DNA of 64,000 nucleotides from Chrysophaeum taylorii (lineage: Eukaryota; Sar; Pelagophyceae; Pelagomonadales; Pelagomonadaceae): positions 62,001-126,000 of the forward strand of contig JAQMWT010000078.1 in assembly GCA_029834535.1 (NCBI GenBank), written 5' to 3'. Position 1 is the first letter of the stretch, and every line of letters starts with the position of its first letter. The notes beneath the pieces were generated by a model. The model had not been told where the DNA came from, made no database searches, and worked only from the letters and a program-made list of their open reading frames with translations. Below, piece by piece: positions 1 through 8,518 of the stretch. The position numbers and the translations under genes are program-made.

Positions 1-3000
1 TTTGCTTGACGGGCCTGACCTCGAGCAGTCCCTGCCCGCCTGGGGGCCGCTGCGATGGCAACGTCCCGTGCGTGGGCCGCCTCGAGCTGGCGCATCACGT
101 CGCGTCTCTCGAGAGCGAGTTCGAGAGCGCGCTCGTCCAATGCGGCGAGTCTACCTTCAAGCGAGCCTTGGGCAGCCACGGAAGTGGCGCGATGGTCTTC
201 GAGGAGCTCACGGACGTGTCGGTCGTTTCGCTCGCGTTTCGCTTCGGCCTCTTTTGCACGAGCAGCGCTGAGACGGGCAACGGCGTCGTCGCGGGCGTCG
301 TCGGCGTCGAGTCGCCAGCGCGTGTCGTCGTCGCTCTCGTCGGTTGCCTTTCGAGGGCAGCTGATGCGATGCTTGGTCATTTCGGTCGAGCGATCCGTTT
401 TGTCGCGCGATCCCTGGGCCTCGACGGCTCGTGCCGTCGCAATTTCGCGCATGACGGCTTCCACTGACGGCTTGGGGCGCTTGCGGAGCGCCTTGCGCGC
501 TACGAGCGTCGACCTCGAGTCGACCCAGTACTTTGCCAGCCTGATTGGCCACTTGCGTTGCCCCCTCGCGTAGGAGCACTGAAGTGCGTGCGCGGGCGCA
601 TCGACGGCGCAGCAGATGTGGTCACAGTAGTAGCTCTGGCGACACACCGGACAGGGCCTCATGGGTGTGCCGTCGGAGCCGTAGTACGCAACGATGCCAC
701 AGGCCGCACACTGAGCAACGCCGAGCCCTTTTGGCACGTCGTGAATAACGAACGACTCTGGCGGCTGGTGTCTATCTTCTTCGAGCGTCCACGCTTGGCG
801 CCTCATCGGTTGGGAACGTTGCGTCGTGTCGTCGGCGTAGAGGGCAGTGCGGTGCGCGAACCTTTCAGTGCAGTTGATAGCTTGAACGCCGTGCTTTTCG
901 AGCCTCGACGGTTCCTTGTATATTTCGGAAAGCGCCCGGCGAAGTTTTTCGTTGTTACGCTTAGTTTCTCGTGCCTCGCGCTTGCGTCGCACCGCCGCGT
1001 GACAGTGATGCGGACGGCTGGCAACGGTACCACGCGTGCTCACGACCGCCTTTGCATGTTGTAATCGCTCGTTCAGCCGGCGGTTCCGCTTTTCGTGCTC
1101 GTCAGCAGCTGCGCGCCGGCAACGAGCCCGGGAGTTGCTGCGGACGCGCCCCGAGAACGGCACCGCGTCCTCATAGGCGCCACTGTTCTTGTGGTGACGG
1201 CTTGGGCGACGAGCTAAAAGCGCCGCGACGAATGTCAGGCCCGCGCGGCTGTCTTCGCTGCAGTGTGGTATCGAGGCAACGCCGGACCGCACGCTGATTT
1301 GCGCAATTCGGACGCTCTTGTAGAAATACTCTTCCGGCAGGCTTTGCAAGACAACGCAGTCGTCGTCAGGCTTGTCCCAGGCGGCGTAAGCAGCTCGGGC
1401 GTCGCGCGTCGTGCGAAACCCGTAGACGCCGCCCGCGACGTGGATAGTTCGATCATCGTCTGCTCGAATCTTCTCGACGCGCACGCGTTCATCGTTCAGC
1501 GACGGGAACATCGTCGCGATTTCAGCGCGCAGTGATTGATCCAAGAGGTCGGCAAGATTGTCGTCGTTGCACAATGTCTCAAGCAGTTTGGATGGAGGAA
1601 CCACCAGCCGTATGATTAACTCCCATGCGATGTTCGGGCAGCCGCCTGACTGATGCTTTCGAAGCTTGTCGCGCGTGTCAAAGGCTCGTGAGCAAAATGC
1701 GCACTTCGGACAGTTCGCGCGCCAGATTGAAAACGCCTCGGTGGAATAGGCCTCGCGCTCCTCAACGCTCGAATCGACTCCTGGGATGGGGTGAGATGGA
1801 GGATCGGGCAGGACGATCGCTTCGTTGTAATCCTCCTCCCTATCCACGCGATGACGACCGACTTCGCGCGCCCGGGCATCCCGCGCGCTGTCCCGTGAGG
1901 CCTCGACATTGCTGATCCAACGAGCACGGCATCGCGCGATGTGCAAGCTCAGCGATGTGACAAGACAACGCCGGCCACACAAGTAGCAACAAACTCCGTG
2001 CTGCGGCAAAGCCCCGGTCTCTGCTCTTTGTTTGTGAAACTCTTCTTGCACTAAGGGGCATGACTTTACGTGAGTGCGCAGCGCCGACTCGCCTTTTGGT
2101 CCTCGCTCGAAGCGGGCCCCGCACTGGCACTTGGGTTCGGGAACGCATCCTCTCTTGTGGACGTCGAGACGGTCGCGCTCGGCAAAGCTACGATTGCAAT
2201 TTTCGCACACGTGAGCGCTTTTGACTTGTTGTGCGACGGAGCGATTCCACACGACGAGTAACTCAAGCGGGGCCTCCGGACCCGGAAGCTGAGCATAGTG
2301 CCGGGTCGGGGTACCTCGTCGCCACGCGCGCGGTCGAAGCCTCTCGCGACTCCGCCACCTGCGGCGACATTCAATTAAGTGCTGCAAAATCGTCTCCGGG
2401 CTTTCGCGGACTGTCCCACATGTGTAGCACATCAACACGACAATTTTCCCACCACCACCATCAGCGGCATCGTCCTCGTGATCGCCATCGTCGCTGTACT
2501 CGTCCTCATCTTTCTCTTCCTCAAGATCCTCCTGCTGCTCCTCTGATGGGTTGTCGCTTTCTTCTTGATTTGCAAGGAGCGTGCCCGTCATATCGCCGAT
2601 ATGCCACGAAGCAAGGATGGGCGGTGACGATGGACAGTGTTGGTCTGCTGCCGGGACCTCGTCCTCAAAGGCATAAAACTTTCGAAGACAGCAGGAGAAG
2701 TGGAATGGTAACGATGGACGCGAGAGAACGCGGCGTCCACATATGTGGCATAAGATTCCGCGCGGGTTGGCATCATCGACAGCGCCCGGAAGTTCCAATT
2801 CCAACTCTTCTAGCCTGTCCTTGTCGCATGCCTCTTTGAGCAACGGTGGACAACACGCAGCCATGTGCTTCCGTAACTTGGCGAGATCCGAGAAGATTCG
2901 GCCGCAACGATCACCCGGGCATGATGGGCATGTGGCGAGAAACGCATCACGGGCAGCATTATTCCACGTAGCAAGTTCGGAGCCTTTCGTTGTTTCGGGA

Positions 3001-5414
3001 GTCGGAAGTAGAATTCCAGGTGGTCGACGAGGTCTCTTCGGTCGACGGTGCTTCGGCTCCAGCGCGGCCGCCGCCATCCAGCGCAAGCGACACTTCTTCA
3101 AATGCCAAGTGAACGAACACACTGTGCGTACGCTCTGTCCACAAACATAACAGACACACCCACCCTCGCGTGGGACGGACGGATCATCGTCCTGAAGACA
3201 TTCCGACGTGAGCTCTTCTTGGATTTCCCGGATTTCGTCGGGGCAGCAATGGCTCATGTGCTTGGCCCTCGCATTCGCGTCGCCAAACGTACGTGCACAT
3301 CGAGGGCACGACGACATGGCCGTCTGATGGTACATGCTCTCGGCCAACGCATTGTATTGTGCGAGCCGCGTTGGATCATTAATCGGCGGCGGCCAGTACA
3401 TAGCCTCGGGGTACGTTAAGGTGCGCCGTGCGGCCGGCGGCAAGGCGCAATTCTCGCGCTCCCATCGACGTTCGCACGCGATCGTGTGCTTGGCGATCGA
3501 AGTGCAGCCGTAGCGCCGGCCGCAAATGAAGCAAATCACCGTGGGATCATGAACGGTGGCATTCAGCAAGCTTAACTTTTTGTCGCTAGGGTCGTCGTCA
3601 CGATCAGATTCATTCGAGCCTTCAGACAGTGTTTCAAGGTACTCGGGACAGCATCGCGCCACGTGCTGGTGGAGCGCTCGAGTTTGCGCAAATTTTCGTG
3701 GGCAGCCGGGACATGCACGCGTAGCACTTTCAAGCCGAACGGCGTCGTTCCACTGCTTGAGCGCGTCGCCGGGTGCTCGCGGTAATGGCAGGTCGGGCCA
3801 CGTGGGTGCAAGACGTCGGCGTTCGGGGGGCTTGAGGGCCTCGCGTCGCTCCCATCGCTCCGTGCACTGGTCGAGGTGCAGAAGCAGCGACCCAAGCAGG
3901 GCGTGTCGTCCACACACGGGACAAAGCGCCGCGCCCTCTTGCGCCACCTCCTCAGTCGACGATTGCCGTTTGCCCATCGCTCTGCATTTCGTGACATGCG
4001 CGTTGTGTGCTTTGAGGTCTGCGAAAAATCGATCGCAGTATTCGCATCGAAGCTGGGAGGATTTCCGAAATATCTGGCGGGCTTCCGCGTTGTACGCGGC
4101 CAGTAAGGCCGCCGCTGCGGCGTCGGCGGCTTGCGCGGCGACATCCTTGCTCGGCTCATCAGAGCGGGTAGCAGCGTCTGAAGCTCGTGCGGTAGCGGCG
4201 GTGGTTTCCTCGCTCACCTCGTTGGGAGGACGACAGCTTGCGTAGTAGGTGTGTTCCGGAGGAGGTACAGGAGCTCGAGGCGGCTTTGGCCGTCTACGCA
4301 TGGGTTCGGACACTCGTTTTGAACCCTCAGTCTCGTCCCATCGCGTCGCACATTTCGCGACGTGGCGATGGAGCGAGTTGATGAGACAGATACGGCCGCA
4401 AAGGTAGCACACCGCCCCCATTGGCTCGGAATTGGTGACGCCGTCGCAAACCGTGCTCTTTGACACGGCTCCCGCGTGCTGGACGTCGAGATTCTTCATA
4501 CCGCAGACGTCGTCTCGCCATATCGGTTCTCTCTCTGTCATTGCCCGCTCCTCGTCCTCTAGACCACATCTTTCCTCGTGCTCGGCACACGCTCGAGGAT
4601 CGTCGAACTGATACCTACAGCTCGCGCATCGCGCGTGAGCTCCGCGCCGCGTGAGCTCCACGTGGACCTCTGCCGCTAGTCGATTGTACGCCCGGAGAGC
4701 TGCGCGCGCGGCGGCGGCTGCCTCTTCCTCGCCGTGTTGGTCGACGTGCGCCAGTGGGGGCGGCACTCGGTCGATGAGTTCGCGATCGCCGTCTGTCCGC
4801 GGGCACGTCGCAGCCCAACGATTGAAGCAGCCCTTGACGTGAATGGCAAGAGAGCTCACGCATACGCCCACTCCACATACGTGGCAAACCGCCATCCCTT
4901 GGCTCGCCCTTGACAGCGCCGCCGCGACCGCCGGATCGTCGGGAGAGTCCGATTTCGCGCGACGCCGTTTTCGAGGTGTCGCAGACACGCGGCGGGCGCA
5001 TCGCGCTGCGTGCTTGTCGCGGGTGTCCTTGGCTGCGAAGCGACGACCGCAGGTACTGCACTGGGGCAGTGCCTGCTGGAAGATGGCCAATGCCTCGCAG
5101 TTCCACGCCCTGATCGCATCGGCATCGCCGGCGCGAGGCATCGGAACTCGCGGGCGTTCCGGCTGTAGCTCGCCTCCTTTGAGAGCCGCGGCCACCCAGG
5201 CCTCGCACTTGGCCACGTGTGCAGGCAGCTGTGCAATGCTGTTGAGCCGCCGCCCGCACACGAAGCAAAGCACGCGCTCGTCGCAGCGTTGCGGCTTTGC
5301 CGCGCGTTCGACGTTGGCGCTCTGCGTGCGTTCGTGCGAGGCGATGCACGCTTCGAGATGCGCGCCGAGTTGCTTCTGGTTTGCAAACTCCAGCAAACAC
5401 AGGGGACATGACAT
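1..5414 (-). CDS. Giant multi-zinc-finger protein with MYND-like finger (C-terminus off window)
   Basis: One frame stays open from the ATG at 5414 to base 1 (1,804 codons, no stop); an in-frame TGA lies five codons upstream of that ATG. About 19 fingers of form C-x2-C-x(12-13)-H-x(3-4)-C follow one another, for example CFVCGRRLNSIAQLPAHVAK with its closing Cys (from about residue 50). This is the zf-C2HC_2 (ZC2HC1) pattern. Two kinds alternate: type A has 'CGR' and ends C-x3-W; type B has an aromatic residue near 'C-x3-F' and often ends CC. Spacers are acidic or Arg-rich. After the array (below about base 1700) comes a charged region, then a MYND-like finger at residues 1569-1613 (CAACG...CPVC...YYC...C...H-x3-C), then a charged, probably coiled tail. 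Zinc binding is strongly implied; DNA, RNA or protein binding is unknown. The true C-terminus lies left of the window. No intron is needed in 5.4 kb. Confidence 0.85.
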   Translation of the reverse strand, partial: MSCPLCLLEFANQKQLGAHLEACIASHERTQSANVERAAKPQRCDERVLCFVCGRRLNSIAQLPAHVAKCEAWVAAALKGGELQPERPRVPMPRAGDADAIRAWNCEALAIFQQALPQCSTCGRRFAAKDTRDKHAARCARRVSATPRKRRRAKSDSPDDPAVAAALSRASQGMAVCHVCGVGVCVSSLAIHVKGCFNRWAATCPRTDGDRELIDRVPPPLAHVDQHGEEEAAAAARAALRAYNRLAAEVHVELTRRGAHARCASCRYQFDDPRACAEHEERCGLEDEERAMTEREPIWRDDVCGMKNLDVQHAGAVSKSTVCDGVTNSEPMGAVCYLCGRICLINSLHRHVAKCATRWDETEGSKRVSEPMRRRPKPPRAPVPPPEHTYYASCRPPNEVSEETTAATARASDAATRSDEPSKDVAAQAADAAAAALLAAYNAEARQIFRKSSQLRCEYCDRFFADLKAHNAHVTKCRAMGKRQSSTEEVAQEGAALCPVCGRHALLGSLLLHLDQCTERWERREALKPPERRRLAPTWPDLPLPRAPGDALKQWNDAVRLESATRACPGCPRKFAQTRALHQHVARCCPEYLETLSEGSNESDRDDDPSDKKLSLLNATVHDPTVICFICGRRYGCTSIAKHTIACERRWERENCALPPAARRTLTYPEAMYWPPPINDPTRLAQYNALAESMYHQTAMSSCPRCARTFGDANARAKHMSHCCPDEIREIQEELTSECLQDDDPSVPREGGCVCYVCGQSVRTVCSFTWHLKKCRLRWMAAAALEPKHRRPKRPRRPPGILLPTPETTKGSELATWNNAARDAFLATCPSCPGDRCGRIFSDLAKLRKHMAACCPPLLKEACDKDRLEELELELPGAVDDANPRGILCHICGRRVLSRPSLPFHFSCCLRKFYAFEDEVPAADQHCPSSPPILASWHIGDMTGTLLANQEESDNPSEEQQEDLEEEKDEDEYSDDGDHEDDAADGGGGKIVVLMCYTCGTVRESPETILQHLIECRRRWRSRERLRPRAWRRGTPTRHYAQLPGPEAPLELLVVWNRSVAQQVKSAHVCENCNRSFAERDRLDVHKRGCVPEPKCQCGARFERGPKGESALRTHVKSCPLVQEEFHKQRAETGALPQHGVCCYLCGRRCLVTSLSLHIARCRARWISNVEASRDSARDARAREVGRHRVDREEDYNEAIVLPDPPSHPIPGVDSSVEEREAYSTEAFSIWRANCPKCAFCSRAFDTRDKLRKHQSGGCPNIAWELIIRLVVPPSKLLETLCNDDNLADLLDQSLRAEIATMFPSLNDERVRVEKIRADDDRTIHVAGGVYGFRTTRDARAAYAAWDKPDDDCVVLQSLPEEYFYKSVRIAQISVRSGVASIPHCSEDSRAGLTFVAALLARRPSRHHKNSGAYEDAVPFSGRVRSNSRARCRRAAADEHEKRNRRLNERLQHAKAVVSTRGTVASRPHHCHAAVRRKREARETKRNNEKLRRALSEIYKEPSRLEKHGVQAINCTERFAHRTALYADDTTQRSQPMRRQAWTLEEDRHQPPESFVIHDVPKGLGVAQCAACGIVAYYGSDGTPMRPCPVCRQSYYCDHICCAVDAPAHALQCSYARGQRKWPIRLAKYWVDSRSTLVARKALRKRPKPSVEAVMREIATARAVEAQGSRDKTDRSTEMTKHRISCPRKATDESDDDTRWRLDADDARDDAVARLSAARAKEAEAKRERNDRHVRELLEDHRATSVAAQGSLEGRLAALDERALELALERRDVMRQLEAAHARDVAIAAAPRRAGTARGQARQA

Positions 5415-5611
5415 TCCACGCAGTGCTCAAGGAGAAGAAGACCGTCGCACCCTGAACGAAGTAAACGAAGTTAACTGAAGTTAACTTGATGATTGCTTCT
5501 CGAGTGGTCGGTAATAAGGCGGGGGTAAAAAGTGGGGGGATGTGGTCCGCGCCCTTATCATCATCACAGAACGAGAATAACAAAGAAGAGGACGTTGGAG
5601 CGCAGTGGCCG

Positions 5612-6051
5612 CTAGAGACCGTCGCCGATGCTTCGCTTGACTTGCTTCTTGACCCGAGCTTGGGCCACAGCCTTGGGTCGCGCGGGTGGCGGAGGGGTGG
5701 CCTTCGCCGAGGTGATGGAGTCCGTAATTTTTTGTGTGAGGGGCTTGGCGTCGTCAATTTTTTTTTGCTCGGCCGCGAGTTGATCCTCGCTCAGCTTTTT
5801 CTCGAACGAGCCCAGCATGCCTTTGAGATCGCTTTCGGGCGCGGTCGATTTGAGCGTCATCTCGCCGCTCGAACGCGCATCGGCCGCCGTCGGCACAACA
5901 ACCTGCGGGCGCCATCCTGCCGCCGCGCGTCGTCTGTGCGCACCGCCAAGGGGAGAGTCCAGAGAACGTCGCGACGCGTCGGTTGGGGGTGCTGGAGCGA
6001 AAGTGCTCTCGTCCAACAACAGAGTACAAGCACGCCAAGCATCATCATCAT
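5612..6051 (-). CDS. Small thylakoid-lumen-targeted protein, one 41-nt intron
   Basis: Two reading frames join cleanly if a 41-nt intron (5903-5943, GTGCGC...CGCAG) is removed: exons 5944-6051 and 5612-5902, 132 residues. The start is the first ATG of an ATG run at 6051. The N-terminus is a hydrophobic signal peptide (MMMMLGVLVLCCWTRALS). It is followed by TRRDVLWTLPLAVVVPTAAD and Ala: a twin arginine, a hydrophobic core and an A-x-A cleavage site. That is the layout of a lumen-transfer signal behind a secondary-plastid signal peptide. The splice itself creates the hydrophobic core, which argues strongly for it. The mature part (about 85 residues) is charged, with a helix around 'GMLGSFEKKLSEDQLAAEQ', a Pro/Ala linker and a basic tail. 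I do not recognise a family; a small photosystem-associated or lumenal protein is possible. Its ATG is 57 bp from that of the divergent oxygenase gene. Confidence 0.7.
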
Positions 6052-6108
6052 CGTCCAAGCCCTTCCACGCAAGCCCAAAACCCTTATTATTAGTGGTTGT
6101 TTAACCAA

Positions 6109-7452
6109 ATGCGATGGGTCGCGGCTTTGTTGGTCCTAGAAAGGTGCACGTCGCTGAGCACGCCATTTCGGCGGCTGCTCGGGAGCGGGCTCTCTGATAT
6201 GCAGGCGCTCGTGGCGGCGGAGGCCGCACGGCAGGCGACGGGGATCGAGCACCGGCTAGTCAAGTCAACTGCGAGAATCAGCGGGCTCTCGGAGCGGCGT
6301 TTTTTATTGGTCGAGGATGCCGAGCAGCAAACGCTCGACGACGTCGCCGCTGCCATGGATGCGTGCAACGCGGGCACCGTGCTGAGCCTCGGCGCGCCGT
6401 CGTGGGGGGGCAACGACCCGCAGAGCGCGATCGACGCGGCCGCGGTCGCCTACGTCGATCGGTATCATCTGGCGACGCCGGTGGCCACGCACGAGACGAC
6501 GTGGGAGCCCGGGGTCGCGCGGGTCGCCGCACACGTCGAGCTCGACGGCGCGCGGCGCGACGACTTCGACGGGCGATGGGACGTGAGCGAGGTCGTCGTC
6601 GTCGACGGTTTGGTCGACGAGCCGTTGCGCGCGGCGCTCTTGTCGTGTCTGGGCGGCGAGCCGCTCAACCCGCGGACCTGGGTCCGCGGAGGCCTTTCCG
6701 ACGTCGCGGGCCGACGCGGGAGCAGCTGGGGCCTGCGACCGGCGCACCTCGAATGGCTCTGCGGATCGCGACCGCCGGATGCCCTCGTCGAGCTCCAGAC
6801 CCGTCTTAACAAATGGTTTCAAAGCTGCAACCCGAACCCCATCGTCTCGCGCATGCCCGAGGCCTGCTTCGGGGGGGACGTCCCGCCGATTGCAGCGAAC
6901 GCCCCCGTCGCGAGCGACGCCGGCACCTTTGGATATCACGTCGACGCGGATCCCTTTCTGCTTCCCCCGTCGCCCTTCACCGACTTTTTTGGCTACTACG
7001 TCAACAGGGCCGCCGCCAAGCCGCGCTGGGTCTCGGCGCTGGTGTATTTATCCCCCGATTGGCCCCTCCACTTCGGCGCCCCCACGCGCTTCCTCGACCC
7101 CCCCTCGAAGCGCACCGTCGACGTCGCCCCCACTCCCGGCAGGGTCGTCTTGCTGGACCAGGACGTCTCCCACTGCGTCGTTGCGCCTCGCAAGGTCGCG
7201 GGACACCGCCCGCGCTTTTCTCTTGTCCTCAAGCTCCTCGTCCACCCGGCGCATCCCTTGGGAGCCTCCGACGGAGACGCGACCGTCCGCCTCGCGCCCC
7301 CGTTCGAGGAGGCCGACCTCAAATACCGGCGCCACATGCGTGTCGGCTCCGCGGCCCGGGGCCCCTCGGCGGCATCGGCGGCGGAGCCCTGGGAACTCCC
7401 GCCGAGGCTCGATCCCGTCGGGGATCTCCTCCAGGGCCTGACTGTGCCCTGA
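6109..7452 (+). CDS. 2OG-Fe(II) oxygenase-like (prolyl-4-hydroxylase-type) secreted or organellar protein
   Basis: 447 residues from ATG 6109; the frame also reads upstream from TTG, but the ATG opens a signal peptide (MRWVAALLVLERCTSLS). The C-terminal half has the double-stranded beta-helix signature of 2-oxoglutarate/Fe(II) dioxygenases: H-x-D at residues 277-279 (GYHVDADPF), a distal His at 355 (DVSHCV) and Arg at 367/369 in 'GHRPRFSLVLKLL', the usual 2OG carboxylate contact. Between them lies 'WVSALVYLSPDW' and a 'PTPGRVVLLDQD' strand, as in prolyl hydroxylase-like and eukaryotic P4H-related enzymes. The N-terminal 150 residues include a region with 'GAPSWGGNDPQ' that I cannot assign. 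The substrate is unknown; the signal peptide points to ER, Golgi or plastid. 'AAAACCCTTATTATTAG' lies about 30 bp upstream. Confidence 0.65.
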   Translation: MRWVAALLVLERCTSLSTPFRRLLGSGLSDMQALVAAEAARQATGIEHRLVKSTARISGLSERRFLLVEDAEQQTLDDVAAAMDACNAGTVLSLGAPSWGGNDPQSAIDAAAVAYVDRYHLATPVATHETTWEPGVARVAAHVELDGARRDDFDGRWDVSEVVVVDGLVDEPLRAALLSCLGGEPLNPRTWVRGGLSDVAGRRGSSWGLRPAHLEWLCGSRPPDALVELQTRLNKWFQSCNPNPIVSRMPEACFGGDVPPIAANAPVASDAGTFGYHVDADPFLLPPSPFTDFFGYYVNRAAAKPRWVSALVYLSPDWPLHFGAPTRFLDPPSKRTVDVAPTPGRVVLLDQDVSHCVVAPRKVAGHRPRFSLVLKLLVHPAHPLGASDGDATVRLAPPFEEADLKYRRHMRVGSAARGPSAASAAEPWELPPRLDPVGDLLQGLTVP

Positions 7453-8518
7453 TCTGTTTCCTTTCTACGTTGTACGTACACACGGCCGCCTGTAGTCGGC
7501 CATTCTTTATACTCTGATCCTCCATTCTGGCTTCTTGGGTTCTTGCCATAGTATTTTGTTGCCTACATCCCCCCGACGGCGCGACACACCTTGCTGCATC
7601 GTCATCTTGGGCTTTTGCTTGCGACCACAGCATCGCGGAATAGACTGACCTCCCGTCTCTCCGTTCGCCAGACTCCCCTCATGCTCGATATACGGACGCG
7701 ACGTTTTCTGCTCTCCCACGTGCCGATAGCATTGCTGCATTAACAGCGATTATAATATCTCGTACGCGGCGTTGTGCCAACATCTTCGGCTCTCACGCGC
7801 CGCAGAGAAGCTAGTGGCACGTGGTATGAAATGAAGTTTGCTCGCGTTCTTACGACGCTCAGTTGACTCGTCCGATTCAGTTATGGCGGCGGCCTGATTG
7901 GAAATTACACGGCACCGTGCTTCGGCTGTTTCGTAGCGTTTTCTTTATTTCTCTTTCTTCTCCATAGCATCGTTCTGTACTGCCTCTCTGTGCCCCATTT
8001 ATTTCTTCTTCGTCAGCTTACTCACCTCCTACTCCTTTGTTGTTGTTGTTGTTATCGTTTTTCTTCTTCTTCTTCTTCTTCTTCTTCTCCTGCCTTTCTT
8101 CTTCTCCCTTACGTTGTGTTCTTCTGTGTGTTGATGATGCCCTGCTATCCAGGCCTAGGGGATGAGGATCTGCAATACCAGATGCCTGCATGTTCGTATG
8201 ATGTCACCGTCACATGCAACCCCTTTTTTTTATTCTAGTCAACAACAACAAAGTCGCCTCAAAATCGCGAAAAGAAACAATTGAACTTTCTGCACGCACG
8301 CCCGTTGAGACCCTGATGATCCCGGTCGCCACCACGGCACTGGGATTTAGGAGTAAACTCAAAGAGCGGGAGAAGCTGGTTTTTAAAAGCTGGTTAGATT
8401 GGCGGGGGTCGGAGCGTCGATACTTATTAGAGTAGTGTGAGTGGGAGGGAGTAAGAGCGTTGACGCAGGCCGCCCAAGCTTACCACCCTTGTTGTTAGCG
8501 CCGCCGCCCGGTCCGAAG
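7453..8518. other. Intergenic region with (TTG)n/(TTC)n microsatellite and a dispersed repeat
   Basis: No convincing gene. A pyrimidine-rich microsatellite (TTG then TTC units) lies at about 8036-8088. The frames open through it give low-complexity Leu/Cys/Ser only. The 3' part (8346-8460) belongs to the 'GAGTAAACTCAAA' dispersed repeat family and ends about 60 bp before the next ATG. Confidence 0.5.
8346..8460 (+). repeat. Dispersed 'GAGTAAACTCAAA...AGATTGGCG' repeat, copy 1
   Basis: The stretch begins TTTAGGAGTAAACTCAAAG and continues with AGATTGGCG, GGGTCGGAGCGTCGA and a GTGAGTGGGAGG tract. The copy at 40803-40920 is very similar over the same length; shorter matches lie at 20378, 57960 and, inverted, 36818 and 57072. 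The palindromic-looking core suggests a small non-autonomous element, but I see no clear target-site duplication. Confidence 0.55.

Noticed and set aside
2-573. Plus-strand frames of 89-172 codons at the left edge
   Set aside because: Antisense to the MYND/coiled tail; composition mirrors the opposite frame.
4615-5757. 380-codon minus-strand frame across the zinc-finger region
   Set aside because: Arg/Ser-rich shadow of the real finger frame; it lacks Cys/His spacing.
7990-8238. Leu/Cys/Ser-rich 82-codon frame
   Set aside because: Generated by TTG/TTC microsatellites.
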